Shown piece by piece: positions 36,101 to 47,163 of a DNA stretch of 64,000 nucleotides. The notes under the pieces were generated by a model, which saw nothing but the letters and a program-made list of their open reading frames with translations, was not told where the DNA came from and did not search any database. The stretch is from Mucidula mucida. Taxonomy: Eukaryota; Basidiomycota; Agaricomycetes; Agaricales; Physalacriaceae. Within the stretch, counting starts at the first letter, position 1; each line of letters starts with the position of its first letter. The stretch is from the NCBI GenBank assembly GCA_015501055.1, contig JADNYV010000038.1, forward strand, positions 1 to 64,000, read 5' to 3'. Both the position numbers and the translations under genes were made by a program.

Positions 36101-38559
36101 CTCACGAGATTGATGACAGTCGTGCTTTGATGCCTACTCCTTGACGCGATGGCCGTGTATACCTGCTGAAGGGAGTAAAACCGGTCCTAATGGGATTGTC
36201 ACCAGCGCTAGGCGCTTCCAACAAAGCTTCTGTGAAAAAAAAAAAAGGACGGCGCTCCTGTGTCTCCGGGGATTGACTGTGACGGCAGTGTTCTGTAATT
36301 ATTTCTGCAGACGACTGATGAAGAAGGTTGTTGAGTTTCCTCCTGCACGGTGTGCCCCTCTGAATTTTTCTTTTTGTGTCTGATTCGCTCGTCGGTGATG
36401 CTCGGGTAAATTTAACGGTCAACCACATACTAGATCTTGCGACCGAGTACCCATTGTCGATTTGAATGCCGCCGTAAGTTCGTGTAACTGTATCATCCTC
36501 TACTCAACTATTATGCCAATACAGACCCGGGACGAATGTAGTTACCTACGTTACACATTCCGAATCGGGCGTGTGCTGCTTAGTATCTGTTCAATGAACT
36601 CCGTCTAGGTCGGACATCACTGTCTTGCGGTTCTCATCTTAACCGTTTTACGACTTTTTGACAGATGGACTTATTTTGACCGACCTGACAAATCCAACTC
36701 ACGGTTGAATATCCGAGGAGTTCCGGCGGCATACGTCGCGGCTTCGGGGAGGAGTGCGTTTGTGGCAAGTTGAAGCTCTGGGGCAATCATTCAAAGTGTA
36801 TATCACAACCAGCTTGAGTCACCGGTGCTGTCTGATATCCTCCTTGCCATTTCCCGACTGATACTAGATTTCCCGGGTACTCGGGATCGCACTGATGTCT
36901 CCGTCGATGAACTCTTAGCATGTTTGCGACAGAGATCACACACTGTTATAGCCTGTTGATAAAGCCGACGTCTGTATTGAATTCGAACGGATTCAAGAAA
37001 TGCACTATGCCTCTTTTGGGACGCTGATGCCTAGCTTTCCTATGCATCGATTGATTTCGCTTTTGTCCCTCATATTCAGGCTCTACTTACACGTACATTT
37101 AGGTTTAACGTGGTGTTGACCTGTCTATCACTGTGGGATTCAATGTCGTTTGGTACCCCGCGGCGTGTGACGACCTATGCTTCGCTTGCTTTCACGGTAC
37201 GTACTGCATTAATAGGAAATTGGGTGCGTGTCGTTTTATCGCGTTCTAGCGTCTAATCCCTTAGCAAACATTCAACGTCATGCCCTCCCGCGCACTTGTT
37301 ATTTCGTACAGATTATTTTGCCTGGCGCACTCATTGACTGGGACCGCATGCACCACACGATGCTTACTGAATTCACTCATACGAACGCACGCGTTGCGAA
37401 TGTTATTTTTGGTGCTCTGAACCCAAGCTTTCATTCAACATCTGGACTACGTGAATTTCTTGAAGGCAGGAACGATGTCTCGTCGAACAACTTCTGTTCT
37501 CGGGTCTGTATCGAATAACGGAACGGGCAACATAGTATCTATAGTTGCATTCGAGAGGCTGCCCGCTTCCGCGATTCTTGAAGAGGCCTTCCGGGCTCGC
37601 GGTTATTTTCCACAGCTTCTGGGCATTGTCTGGTCATCTATACCCCGTTAAGCAAGGGACTAGACATCTAAGCATCCCTGTCGCGTAATCCCGACAACTT
37701 GTATACTCATCATGTTTTTTGGTAGACCCAAGTTCTCCCGCGCACCCAGAGCTCTGTGCCTTTACAGTCGTATTCTGTTTCCACGACGCCCTGGCACCGC
37801 GTCGCCTCGGTTCATGCTCTCGTAAATACAATACGAGCAGCTCGTGTCGACAAGGTTGCACGCCTATGGACTAGAAGCAAGGCGACAGGACGTACTGCCT
37901 ATATATTTATTATTCGTACATGACCTTATCGGCCCGGTCTGCTATCAATTCATACTCGAACGAAGAACGTGCAAACGACATGACCACCCTCATCTTCATG
38001 TCCTAATTCAGGAGGATATGCAGCCCCCTCCGTCTGGATAACAGATCTATCGCGAGGGAATAGGTGAAGCGAGTTGTGCTAAATGGAGGCGGACTCCGGT
38101 CTCAACTCGTGGCAGCGCGTCTATGACCGAGCGATACCGGAATATGTTACCACCAGCGCATGGTGAGAATGCGGTATATGTACTCGTTTCTTTACCATAC
38201 AGTCTGTCCTTGAGGAGAACCGAGAACTTATAGATGGTAAAAGCGGACCGCCTGAGCAACATCATTTACCTTAGCTTCGGCGTCAAAAGTGGCGAGTCCA
38301 AAGTAATCGCGCCCTGATTCGTGATTAGCCGGTACGTAGTTACTAGACAGGAATAGAGTGAACACCGGGCGCGCGAAGGATACCCGAAGAAATGAGACTT
38401 GTCTCGTCTTTTCTCAGTGACATTGGACCTGCTCAAGCAAAATGACCGACTTGTCCGTTCTAGGAAAAGTACGAATGGAAACGGCTTCAACTGTCTGATC
38501 ATTCAGTCAGCACGAGTCACCATCACCCCGCACGGAAAGAAAAAAAGAACTCGCTTTGC
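33123..38559. other. Gene-poor region with possible relics
   Basis: A plus-strand stretch at 33233-33500 has two coding-like pieces joined by a 58-bp candidate intron (LPLHFISLNVS, then ASILNTTPEIRFLKNTSVNY), perhaps a fragment of a lost gene. A minus-strand ORF of 156 codons at 35430-35900 and a plus-strand ORF of 96 codons at 37228-37518 have no recognised motif. G-runs occur near 34230 and 34535, and a 12-base A-run at about 36237. No transposon ends seen. Confidence 0.35.
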
Positions 38560-40531
38560 TATACCTGTCGTGAACTCCACCTTCGGCGTATTCATACCCG
38601 TCCGCATCCCTCGCTTTCTCCAATCTGCACGTCGCTAGAATTAAAGCAGCGATATCCACAAACTGTTGTCAGCCATGAAACGACCGGGACAGATCCAGAG
38701 GAAGTCAATCATCCATTCTTGTATATAGCACCCGAGATAGCTGACCGTCGGCCGAACCCGAAGGGAGACTCACCGAGCCCACCTTCGTCCTTGGGAATGT
38801 ACCGGTCTGGGTTAAACGACTTTGGGTCCTTGTATACATGCTCGTTGAGGCCCATAGATCTTCGTTCTGTATGAGAAGATGTCTAACTCAAAGTATAGAT
38901 GCCGCACCTCGAGTTGGCGAACACCATGGTATCTTTGGGTATGAGCATACCACGGAAAATGTCATCTTCCAAGGAGACATGGGGAATACCTAAGAGCGGT
39001 GTATCAGGAACGTGTGTAGGAACAATAGATATAGAGATACAGCACCTAGAGGTAAGACCGGATTCCATCTTTGTGTCGGAGTTCCGCGTCAATTAGAAGA
39101 AGAGAAGAAGCAGTAAAGAGCAACATCACGAACCGCGCGATCTCGTGAACGATGTTGTCCACACAAGGTAGGTCTGGTCTGTCATCGGAGTCGGTAGGCG
39201 ATCGACTCTGTCGATGTCGGCTTGAGCCTTTGCTTGCGCTTCGGGATACAAGACCATGGCGATCGGAACACTAGTAGCATGCCGGCGGTCTGTGAATAGA
39301 GATGTCACGCTTGTCCGGCTAGAACGTGATGCCAGATACCGTTTCGGAACCTGCGCTGAAGATTTGGGCTGCAGTGAGCTTAATTGCTTCCATGTACCCT
39401 TCTCTTTCGGGCATGTCTGGGTCCATGTGGCTGAGATGGGTCGAGGTGAATGAAGCCTTTGCGGTGCCTTCTATCTATTCAATGAACGTAAACGGGTGCA
39501 ACAACGTCGGGCGTCGCGGGCGAAAGGAAACTGACCACTTGCTTTTGGACCATGTCGAAAGGATAGTTATAAAAGTTCTCCGCAAAGTGTCGATTTCGCC
39601 GGCCGTATTCAGCCCAGTATGCCCCAGGAAACCACTTGGGGAAATGCGCCACTAGGTACCCGATGAGTTGAGTGGTGGAAGTTTGTATACAATAAGAACG
39701 TACGCCACGGTAAGACATCCAGAGCGGTCATGTTAGGACAGTGACGTGAAGCCTGGACGACTTCTTGAATAATCTTCAAGAGAGGATCGTCAGGCTTTCC
39801 GGTGAGCTCGTAGCCGTACGCAATTCGAGTGATCATTCCGGTAGAGAAACTGCACATTCTTCAGTAACCGAATAAAATGGTTCAGAGTTAAAACCGCGAC
39901 GAACGTTTCGAGAATATCCACGTAGTCCTTGGGATCCGCTATCAACTTTTTCACCATGACATGGGCCTCTTGGTATTGAACAGGAATCAGATCGCGGCTC
40001 TCTTTCGAGCCAAAGTACATCTGGAATAGCTTCCTTTGTAGAATAAATTCTTTTCCGAATTGAAGAAAAACCAGCGTTTTGTTTAAGCCCATCCTGAGAA
40101 AAGCTGTCAATGAGTGCGCTGAGTTCAAGTATAGACTTGCAATGTAAACATAGGAAATGTTGGGCGATTGCTTTAGTTGGGGCTTCTCTTTTCGAGTAGC
40201 TCGTTCACGGCCTCAACAGAGTCCAGGATCAGCAACTTTTTGCCAAGCACTTCCAGAAAGATCACATCGCCTGTATCAACGAATGCGACTCAGTCAAGTA
40301 GACCTGAATGTAACTGTTTGACGAACCGTAAATCTTGGCCCACCCATGGAACACATCCGCCTGTTCCTCTAATAGTGGCATAGAACGAAGATGGCCAATG
40401 AACGGGTCTCGCCGCGGCCCTGGTGGATATGGGAGCTGGTTTCTCTTCTTGGTAAACGCCCATCCTGCCGCCACCGCTGCGAAAACGAGGAGGAAAGCAC
40501 TGTAATATGAGGGAGCGAAAGTCGTTAGCAT
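38560..40531 (-). pseudogene. Cytochrome P450 (CYP5144-like) pseudogene
   Basis: Starts at the ATG at 40531 with a membrane anchor (YYSAFLLVFAAVAAGWAF) and the Pro hinge YPPGPRRDPFIGHLRSMP. Exons 40327-40531, 40141-40270, 40093-39905 and 39849-39704 are well formed, one intron having a GC donor (ATT|GCAAGT). Further on come the I-helix string FSAGSET, the ExxR motif HEIAR, SFNPDRYIPK and the haem segment FGFGRR, then CPGRFMADNS. Damage: an in-frame TAA at 40173-40175, where RSPN continues as SNRPTFPM; frameshifts after AGSET and near the ExxR motif; a missing AG acceptor between FGFGRR and CPG; and another shift at the C-terminus. The family acts as monooxygenase of the ER membrane; this copy should be dead. 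Confidence 0.8.
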
Positions 40532-41352
40532 GCTGATAGGTCGTGATAGTAACAAGCAGAAAGACCACGGTTCCGGTGCCACCTAAAGCCAAAGGGGCGA
40601 CGGAATGTATACATCGGGGTCGTAGGTGTGTGGGGAGTTCAGAAACCGAACAATCTGTCAGACGTTTAAATGGTCGAGAAACAAGCGCCATAGCAATCCG
40701 ATTGGATGTTTGTGACCTGGAATACCTAGGCAAGGTAAACTAAAGCGAGACCGATAAATCGTGCAAGAGAGGAAGATGTCGTTGATTCTGGATGACTCTT
40801 GATAAGCGTAGGCCGAGTCGAGCCGGAGTTCAACGCAGAAAAGCGCAAGATAAAAAACTGATCAAGGCATGGTGCGAATGAGGGCAGGTAGAGAAGACGC
40901 GCCATTACGGTATCCGGAACGGTTGCGAAGAAGTGACATGTGCGCAAACAAACAAACTGGCTTTCTATCATCGCATAAGTAGACTCCATTGCATGCAGCA
41001 CAGAACAAGCGTAATGAAGGCATTGATGAGACGTACAACATATCATACATGATAATTTACACACAGAGCCGAGTTGAATGTCTCCTATTCACTTTCTGCC
41101 CCAATTCAGCAGTGACAAGAGACGAACAATGTCATCCAATCCCTATAGTCAGCAGCGACTCGAGCTGAATCTCTGGCAACTCGGAAATCGGGCAGACTCT
41201 AGCTTGACCCACGCCTTACTTCTACGCGGATTTTCGGCGCTGGGTGGCCAAAGAGACTAGGTATAATCGAGTTAACAGACGATAACAGGAGAAACAAACA
41301 GTATTGTTACCTGAATATGGCAATTCGGCGATCAATCTTCTTTCAGGAATTA
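40532..41352. other. Intergenic region upstream of the P450 relic
   Basis: About 820 bp between the P450 start and the 3' end of the bZIP gene on the same strand. The short ORFs on both strands have no support. Confidence 0.35.
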
Positions 41353-42090
41353 TTAGTCCTCATCCCTGCCTCTCTTAACACCTGCCCCTGCCGTCTTCTT
41401 GATGCTGGTCTCCGGCTCGACTGCAGTGCCTACCACACCTACGACGAGGCCCCGTAACCAACCGTTTTCTCTTCTCAGGCCTTCGCACTCCCTTTCGAGC
41501 TCACCAACCCTCGTTTCGAGAACTTTGGCCTTTTCCTCGAGCGCAGCTTCGCGCTCCTTCTTCTTGGCCCGAAAGCGGGCGGATGCGGCAGTATTGCGGC
41601 GGCGTTTTTCGTCGACCGGAGTAATAGGCGAAGAGGTAGACACCATGTTAGACGGAGAAATAGCCGGGGAGAATGTGGATGTCGAGGAGGTCCGTGCGCG
41701 CTTGGCCTCCGGAAGCGAGATGGTCGAATTGCGCTGGGGAGCGGAAATCTGAGTCTGCACTTGGGCGAATTGGATCAACTGGGCGAGACTCAGAGCTGGA
41801 TTTGTGGTGTGACTCAGATTCGCAGCAAAGAGAGCTTGTAGGTCGAATGATGGGGTCTGAGGAGTCGTATGCGCAGGGGCGGCGCGCTTCTCCTCAGCAT
41901 GGTCGGTTCCCATTCTCTTTCTAGCATCAAAGTCGTCCCCATCAAAATGGAGGTTCGACCACAGAGAGAACTGCTCTGCCGCTGAATCTGCTCCGGGGTA
42001 TAGGAGGGAGTCCAAGTTTGGGGCCCTTTCCGACGATGATTCGGCGGGTTGAACTATGTTCAGCCCATGAAGGCTAGAGTTGGGTGCCAT
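41353..42090 (-). CDS. bZIP transcription factor, Zip1/MetR/Cys-3-like
   Basis: Single-exon ORF of 245 aa. The basic region at about 162-182 reads RRRNTAASARFRAKKKERE, the form found in sulfur-regulator bZIP proteins such as MetR, Cys-3 and Zip1. The leucine zipper at ~186-214 (LEEKAKVLETRVGELERE, then LRRENGWLRGL) gives heptad-spaced Leu/Val. Residues 1-110 are acidic to polar, with DLQALFAANL and LAQLIQFAQ as possible activation segments, and a Ser/Thr/Pro-rich linker follows. The C-terminus has KKTAGAGVKRGRDED. It likely binds DNA as a dimer in the nucleus; the pathway is inferred from the basic region only. Confidence 0.85.
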   Translation of the reverse strand: MAPNSSLHGLNIVQPAESSSERAPNLDSLLYPGADSAAEQFSLWSNLHFDGDDFDARKRMGTDHAEEKRAAPAHTTPQTPSFDLQALFAANLSHTTNPALSLAQLIQFAQVQTQISAPQRNSTISLPEAKRARTSSTSTFSPAISPSNMVSTSSPITPVDEKRRRNTAASARFRAKKKEREAALEEKAKVLETRVGELERECEGLRRENGWLRGLVVGVVGTAVEPETSIKKTAGAGVKRGRDED

Positions 42091-42437
42091 CGGTAGAATG
42101 TAGGCAGGTCGTTGCTGCCTTTTTAGAGGACCGCGGGTGGTTGAAGACGTGAATCAAGCTTCGGATGGCGATGGTGAGAAGGCAAGAGTTAGCCGAGTGA
42201 TCTAGGGGTAATGGCACATGATCACCTTCATTTCCGTCCTCCACCATCGCAGTCTGAAGAATTGAAGGCCTGCCGGCAAGTCTTCGATAATATGCTTTTC
42301 TCCAGACACGCAATCTATCATCTTGAACTTTTGTATCCTTGCGACTTTGGCCCACTCAGGAGCCGCAGAAAATCCCAACTTACTGAAATCTGAGTCGGCG
42401 GATCAAGCTCAAGGTCAGTATCATTGTATAAACACGA
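42091..42437. other. Upstream region of the bZIP gene
   Basis: Presumed promoter of the bZIP gene; no TATA element or repeat recognised and no coding sequence supported. Confidence 0.3.
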
Positions 42438-42844
42438 TAGTCACGGAGGGGACTGGGACGGTGCACATTGTAGAGCTGAAAGACCTGGCCGGAGATGCCG
42501 ACTATGTGGCCACATGATATTCCTGGTTCGCAACTTCGCTTCTCCGTCTCGTTTTCTGGATTTGTGTTGCGCTTCCTGCATGCTCGTTACTAATGGGGCG
42601 GGGTCGAACGCCAAACGTTTACCTGTGATACTGGGGCGGTCCGCGTCATATATCAGTCTCTCCTGAGCAGGAATGAATTTGAAAGCGTCGAGCTTCCACA
42701 TGCAGCGCGGTACGGATCTTCCTTTGGCAAATAGCCTTGCAACCTTTTTAGTAGTAGCAGGAACTCGGAGCTAAGAGCTTGAATTGTCTGTCTCGTGAAG
42801 GCCACCATCCGTGCAGTTTGCGACAAACTGGTGGATAAAGGCAT
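42438..42844 (-). CDS. Possible small gene V diverging from gene X
   Basis: The ATG at 42844 opens 63 codons (MPLSTSLSQTARMVAF, then ALSSEFLLLLKRLQGY). A second coding-like frame, MWKLDAFKFIPAQERL to RTRNIMW, overlaps it and runs to 42438, so a splice or frameshift near 42700 is needed to join them. The IR-B repeat ends inside it, at about 42671. In the left arm the matching sequence near 17275 keeps the ATG but loses about ten codons and then stops, so only this copy could be coding. No domain recognised. Confidence 0.3.
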
Positions 42845-43086
42845 GGTGGAGTGTCACCCTTTTTGGTCTGGGTCACAAGAGGACGATGTTTGGGCGATGA
42901 TCGACATGACTGACTGATTTCTTACATCTGCAGAGAACTGCGTAGCCGTCTTATCTTGTCCAGTTTCGTGGTGCCCTATGTGACATTACGAACTTCAACC
43001 TGGGATGGCCAGGGAAATAAGATCTCGTTACGTGAATACATCGTGCTTTATGACTCTGATTCGCCGCTTGTCCGCATCCCCCACCG

Positions 43087-44677
43087 ATGGACGCCCCAGT
43101 AATCTCCAAAGACGCATCGAAGACTCCAAAAGACACAGCGACAACTTTACAAGATTCACTGAAGGACCTCGAGTTATATCTCTTCTCGGGACAGGCCCCT
43201 CAGTCTGAAGCAAGGCAAGTCGCTGCCTGATTGTTCTGCTACCGATGGCTGAGAAATGCAGGTGGCATTTTCTTGACCTTAACGATGAACGTGTTCCTGC
43301 GACACTCAAGCATGCCCAGTCATACCTCAATCATATTCTACAAATGAAGCAAGAATGGTGTTCTGAACGGCTCGAGCTTCCATCTCGTTGGGCGGTACGT
43401 GTTCCTGCTTCAATGCGAAGTCCTAACCTCAATCCGTTGTAGCAACTAAAACCTCGTATTTTTATGGGCGACCGATGGCTTGGCCCATACAACATCACTC
43501 TCATGACGGCCCCAATTCGTTCAATTATCGACAGACTGTCAAACGATGATATATTGGATCGCCAAAAGGCGTTTTCGCACAAACCTGATTTCTGTTTAGC
43601 TCATTTCCGGAATGCATGCCCAAAGATCTTCAATTCTTCGGGCAATGAAGTCCGCCTATCCTACGAGTTATATCTCACTACATCACCGTGCTTTTTAGCC
43701 TGTGCAGACCTGATGTTGTACGACGGGACGGAGAGTAATGCATGATATAGCGTGATGGGCATGTTTTGTGGCATTCCCGGCTCCTTGTTGATCAGGTAAG
43801 CCTCCTTCATTCTAGTCATCTGCGTCTTAATAGTCGTAGGTCTCCAAAGGTTCATCTGCCTCTATCGCTACTATCATCTCATGTTCCCAGGCACAAGGTT
43901 GACTTTGCTGTGTTAGCATATCCCATTGGTTCATTATTAATGCGGACTCTTATGCGCGATAAGCAGATGAGCATCACGGTTACTCATCCGGCTCTTTTTG
44001 TGGCAATGAAAGGTCCCGCACCTTGGACGAACAGCGCCTCCCAACGCGCCGGCGAAGTCGATCAAGTGTTTCGTGATCTAGCATCCCATGTTCAACCTAG
44101 TCTCACTATTCTTGAGAAAACCTGGCGCTTCCAACATGACAACCCGGACGTTCTTGCTCCTCTACCAGGTTATGGGATCATCTTTGGTCTCACTTACGAT
44201 TCGCAGGAAGTGCACCTTCTGGCACATATCCTACTTCCCCAACTCTCTCCGTCAAGCCCTCGCGAGTACGCTTCTTTATTGGTGGACACCTTCGAATTTC
44301 CCACATCGGTAGAGGAAAAGGCCTCCTTCTACGCCTGGTCAGAGAACCGGACGCGCCTCATTGTCGCCCTTCTTACGATTCAGCGTCACGTTTTCCGCCT
44401 TGGGGCGCTCTGGGACGACGTGCGCTTTCCCTACGAGGTCCTCCGTTCCTCCGATGACCTGGATGATGCAGTGATGGGATCTGCGGGCATGGCGCCTCAA
44501 TGTGGGAGCACGCCCAGCCAAGTCAGCGATCTCTCCCGCTATTACTTTGAGAACTACAAATACGACGACGGCGACGAGGATCCTCTAGCAGTAAAACCCT
44601 TACATCCAATGTTTGTACAGTATATCGAAAGTTGGAGAGATGCTGTTATCACTGAGGAAGCCGAACCGCCTTTATAG
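43087..44677 (+). CDS. Unknown gene X, right copy, with the same in-frame TGA
   Basis: Exons 43087-43214, 43262-43394, 43443-43795 and 43840-44677 total 1452 nt (483 codons plus stop), counting one internal TGA at 43743-43745. Intron 1 has a GC donor (AAG|GCAAGT), as in the left copy. The last exon is 12 nt longer than the left copy (four extra codons in RDKQMSITVTHP). No other indel breaks the frame, although the copies differ at many sites. Alternatives to nonsense are an intron from a weak GTTGTA donor near 43718 to 43839, which restores the frame, or two separate ORFs with the second starting at the ATG at 43755. No domain recognised. Confidence 0.65.
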
Positions 44678-44784
44678 ATAGTTACCCTTTGTTTACATAT
44701 CCCTAATGACAACTTTTCAATCTTTAATCAGCATGAGTAGTAGTTCTTATTTGAGCGCGTCACCTGCATTTTGAAACTCCGAAG

Positions 44785-45397
44785 TAGTGTTAGGGGAATT
44801 AGGTAGTGGTAATTTACCTCGGCAAATTAGCATGGTAAATCTCAGGTAAATTACAGTCGACCTGAATATGCCATGTAAATCAGAGTAAATCAGCCTCAGA
44901 GGCTGGGCACCGATATCAGTCCATTTCTTATGCAAAATGGAACGCGACTGGGCCAGAAATTGTGCGGCACACAATTTACTGTTACTGGGAACCATTTTGT
45001 ACGTCCAATCACAACCAAAGAAGTCCTCTCAAGGGACATTTCTTGCATGTGATCACTTACTTAAGTGGCGGCCATCACACGACGGCATCATCATTGAAAG
45101 ACGCCACAAAGCTCACGGACTTTGATAGCACAGTATGAACATTGGTGATTGTGGCAAGTAACTGTTGGGCTCTTGTCCCCGGCAAGTCGGAGATTTACCG
45201 CCTGGGAGCCTAATTTACATGTAATTGACGGTCATTTTGGGTGCTAATTAGCAGTAGATCTCTTGAGCTCCCGCGGCTGCGCCCCGGACCCCCTTGTGTT
45301 AATCTACAGTAAATTACACGGTCAATCAGAGGCCTCTTCGAGGCCTCATGTAAATGTCATTGTCAATCAGACAAAAAAACTAATTCCCCTAACACTA
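44785..45397. mobile_element. hAT-like non-autonomous DNA transposon (MITE), 613 bp
   Basis: Perfect 18-bp terminal inverted repeats TAGTGTTAGGGGAATTAG at 44785-44802 and, inverted, 45380-45397. Flanking 8-bp target duplications CTCCGAAG at 44777-44784 and 45398-45405. Eight-base duplications and a TAGTG-type end are typical of the hAT superfamily. The inside has no transposase frame; it carries repeated GTAAATTAC-type motifs near both ends, which may be transposase-binding subterminal repeats. It sits between genes X and Y, ending ~130 bp before the ATG of Y. The left IR-B arm holds the empty site at 15251-15258. Confidence 0.92.
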
Positions 45398-45534
45398 CTC
45401 CGAAGCGAGCGTCTTAGGGATCACATCCGGGCTTCGTCCGAACCTATCATCAGCCTATCATCATCCCACTTTACTCACTCTCCTTGCGACAGTCCGTCTA
45501 TATTTTGTTTTTTCCTCCTACGTGCTTCTGCCAA

Positions 45535-46704
45535 ATGCCTCAAGAAAATACGGTGTACGTATCAGGTCTCGCTATATAGTCCACTGTTTGGTTTTGACGC
45601 CACTTTGATCTCAGCTGGAAATTCTGGAGTTTCCAAGATATAGCTGAACTCGAAGATGTTACCTCACGACGCGCAGACACATTGTATGGATCCCATTTGG
45701 CAAAAGAATGAAACCTTCACTCTTCCAGATTCTTGGATTGTATGTTCATCTTGTTCAACGGAGGGGGCGACTAGTGTTGATCATCCCATTAGTTCACTGT
45801 AGACGAAGAAGACGATTTGGACATGGACAAGGGCATTGAAACCCATTCATACGCAGTCGAGTTGGCCTCCAAAGGCGCACTTAGCAAGGCTGTCCACGAA
45901 TTCCCTGAATTCATCACTCTAACCTATGACAACGAAATCGATCCACGACCCGCCTACCCAGAAGCAATGCTTTCACTGAATGATCTGTCTCCCCACCACC
46001 CTCATTCGATCAAGCGCTGCCTGGGCAATCTCTTCTCCCATCCTTGCCCGTCGTCTTTCGAGCGCCCCTTGATTCACAGCATGACCTCGATTCTACCTGG
46101 CTTCCTGTACGTCCCAGGAACTCAAGTCTCGCAGTGAGTTACTGTTTTCATGTTTCTTTGTCTGCCTTATCACATATACAGCCGTTTCGCTCCACCGCCA
46201 CACGCGTCTAATTGGCCTTCGGAAATCGTCGAAAGCAGGATGAAAATCGATGGCATCACTGACACTCACTGGCCCACTTTGGCCGCTGCGATTCCATGGG
46301 ATGTCGGAACCTATGACGATGCCAAACTTGAACTGTCAAAAATCTTCGAATGGTCTGTCGCACTCATGATTCAGCTTCACAAACTCGGTTCTCCTCAATC
46401 TACAAGTATTCCCGAGTGGTGTTTTCTGTTGGGAATCGTGTACACGCTACATGGTGTACGGGTGTATGCGCATTACCCGCGCTGGTGCAGAGACACACAA
46501 CAATGGCAATACACTTGCTCACAATTGACCGACAGCCATGAGACGGACCTATGCGCGCCTTTCTTACAGAACACTGTGAGGCTTAGCTCCCTTCTCTTCA
46601 TTGTTCAACGGCATACGTACGAGGTTGAGACGCATTTACGCGAGCTGGTACGTGAAAGGGGTGCGGAGCTCGTTAGAGAGACTCTGTCGAGTATCCATGT
46701 CTAA
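45535..46704 (+). pseudogene. Gene Y, right copy, frameshifted by an 8-bp deletion
   Basis: Exons 45535-45554, 45615-45739, 45793-46133 and 46182-46704 match the left copy in length except exon 2, which is 125 nt instead of 133. The missing CCCGCTAC near 45683, within what is LSRYMDP in the intact copy, shifts the frame and brings a TGA about 10 codons later. Exons 3 and 4 are otherwise open. Reinitiation at a later Met is possible but would lose the first ~50 residues. The promoter is separated from gene X by the hAT-like element. Confidence 0.75.
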
Positions 46705-46735
46705 AGATCATCTGGCCAATATTGTGGCACTTGAA

Positions 46736-47163
46736 TCCATGGGAAGTTTGTGTCGCTTCCAGCGTTATAGGTGTTTCCAGTTGGCGAATGTCGATGAAAA
46801 TAGTGGTTTACGACCAGAGTCGGAAGGGATCAAGGGCGATGAAGTATTTGGTGACCTCTCTTTACAGCACTCGTACTCACACTGCGGCCTTTTGTTCGTC
46901 ACCTTTTGTCGTATGCACCTTCATTGCAGGGGGTGTCTGGCACTGTCTGCGAATCCGCCCGTCGGACACGATTCTCGAGTCGAAGGTAGCCTTGCTGAAC
47001 CCCGTTACGAGACTCAGCGCATTTTCAGGCAGGGTTATTGCCTTTGCGCGCCTCAAATGATTAAGAAATTGAAACGCGTGGATCAAGGGTGAGTCGATTG
47101 CATCGGAAAGATATAAATAAACTCCAAAACAACCCCTTCCTTCTCACCTTCACCACCTCAAGT
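46736..47163. other. Spacer with a trace of gene W
   Basis: Not part of the IR-B match. Near 47060-47090 the sequence KKLKRVDQG followed by a GTGAGTCG donor resembles a segment near 53440 in the third locus, so this probably holds a diverged W relative. I could not build an exon model. Confidence 0.3.

Larger units (their letters stand above)
42671..46735. repeat. Right arm of inverted repeat pair IR-B (partner 13863-17478)
   Basis: About 4.06 kb, the reverse complement of the left arm plus a 613-bp transposable element. It carries X and Y on the plus strand. The left end lies next to the bZIP promoter region and the right end just past the stop of Y. Confidence 0.9.
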
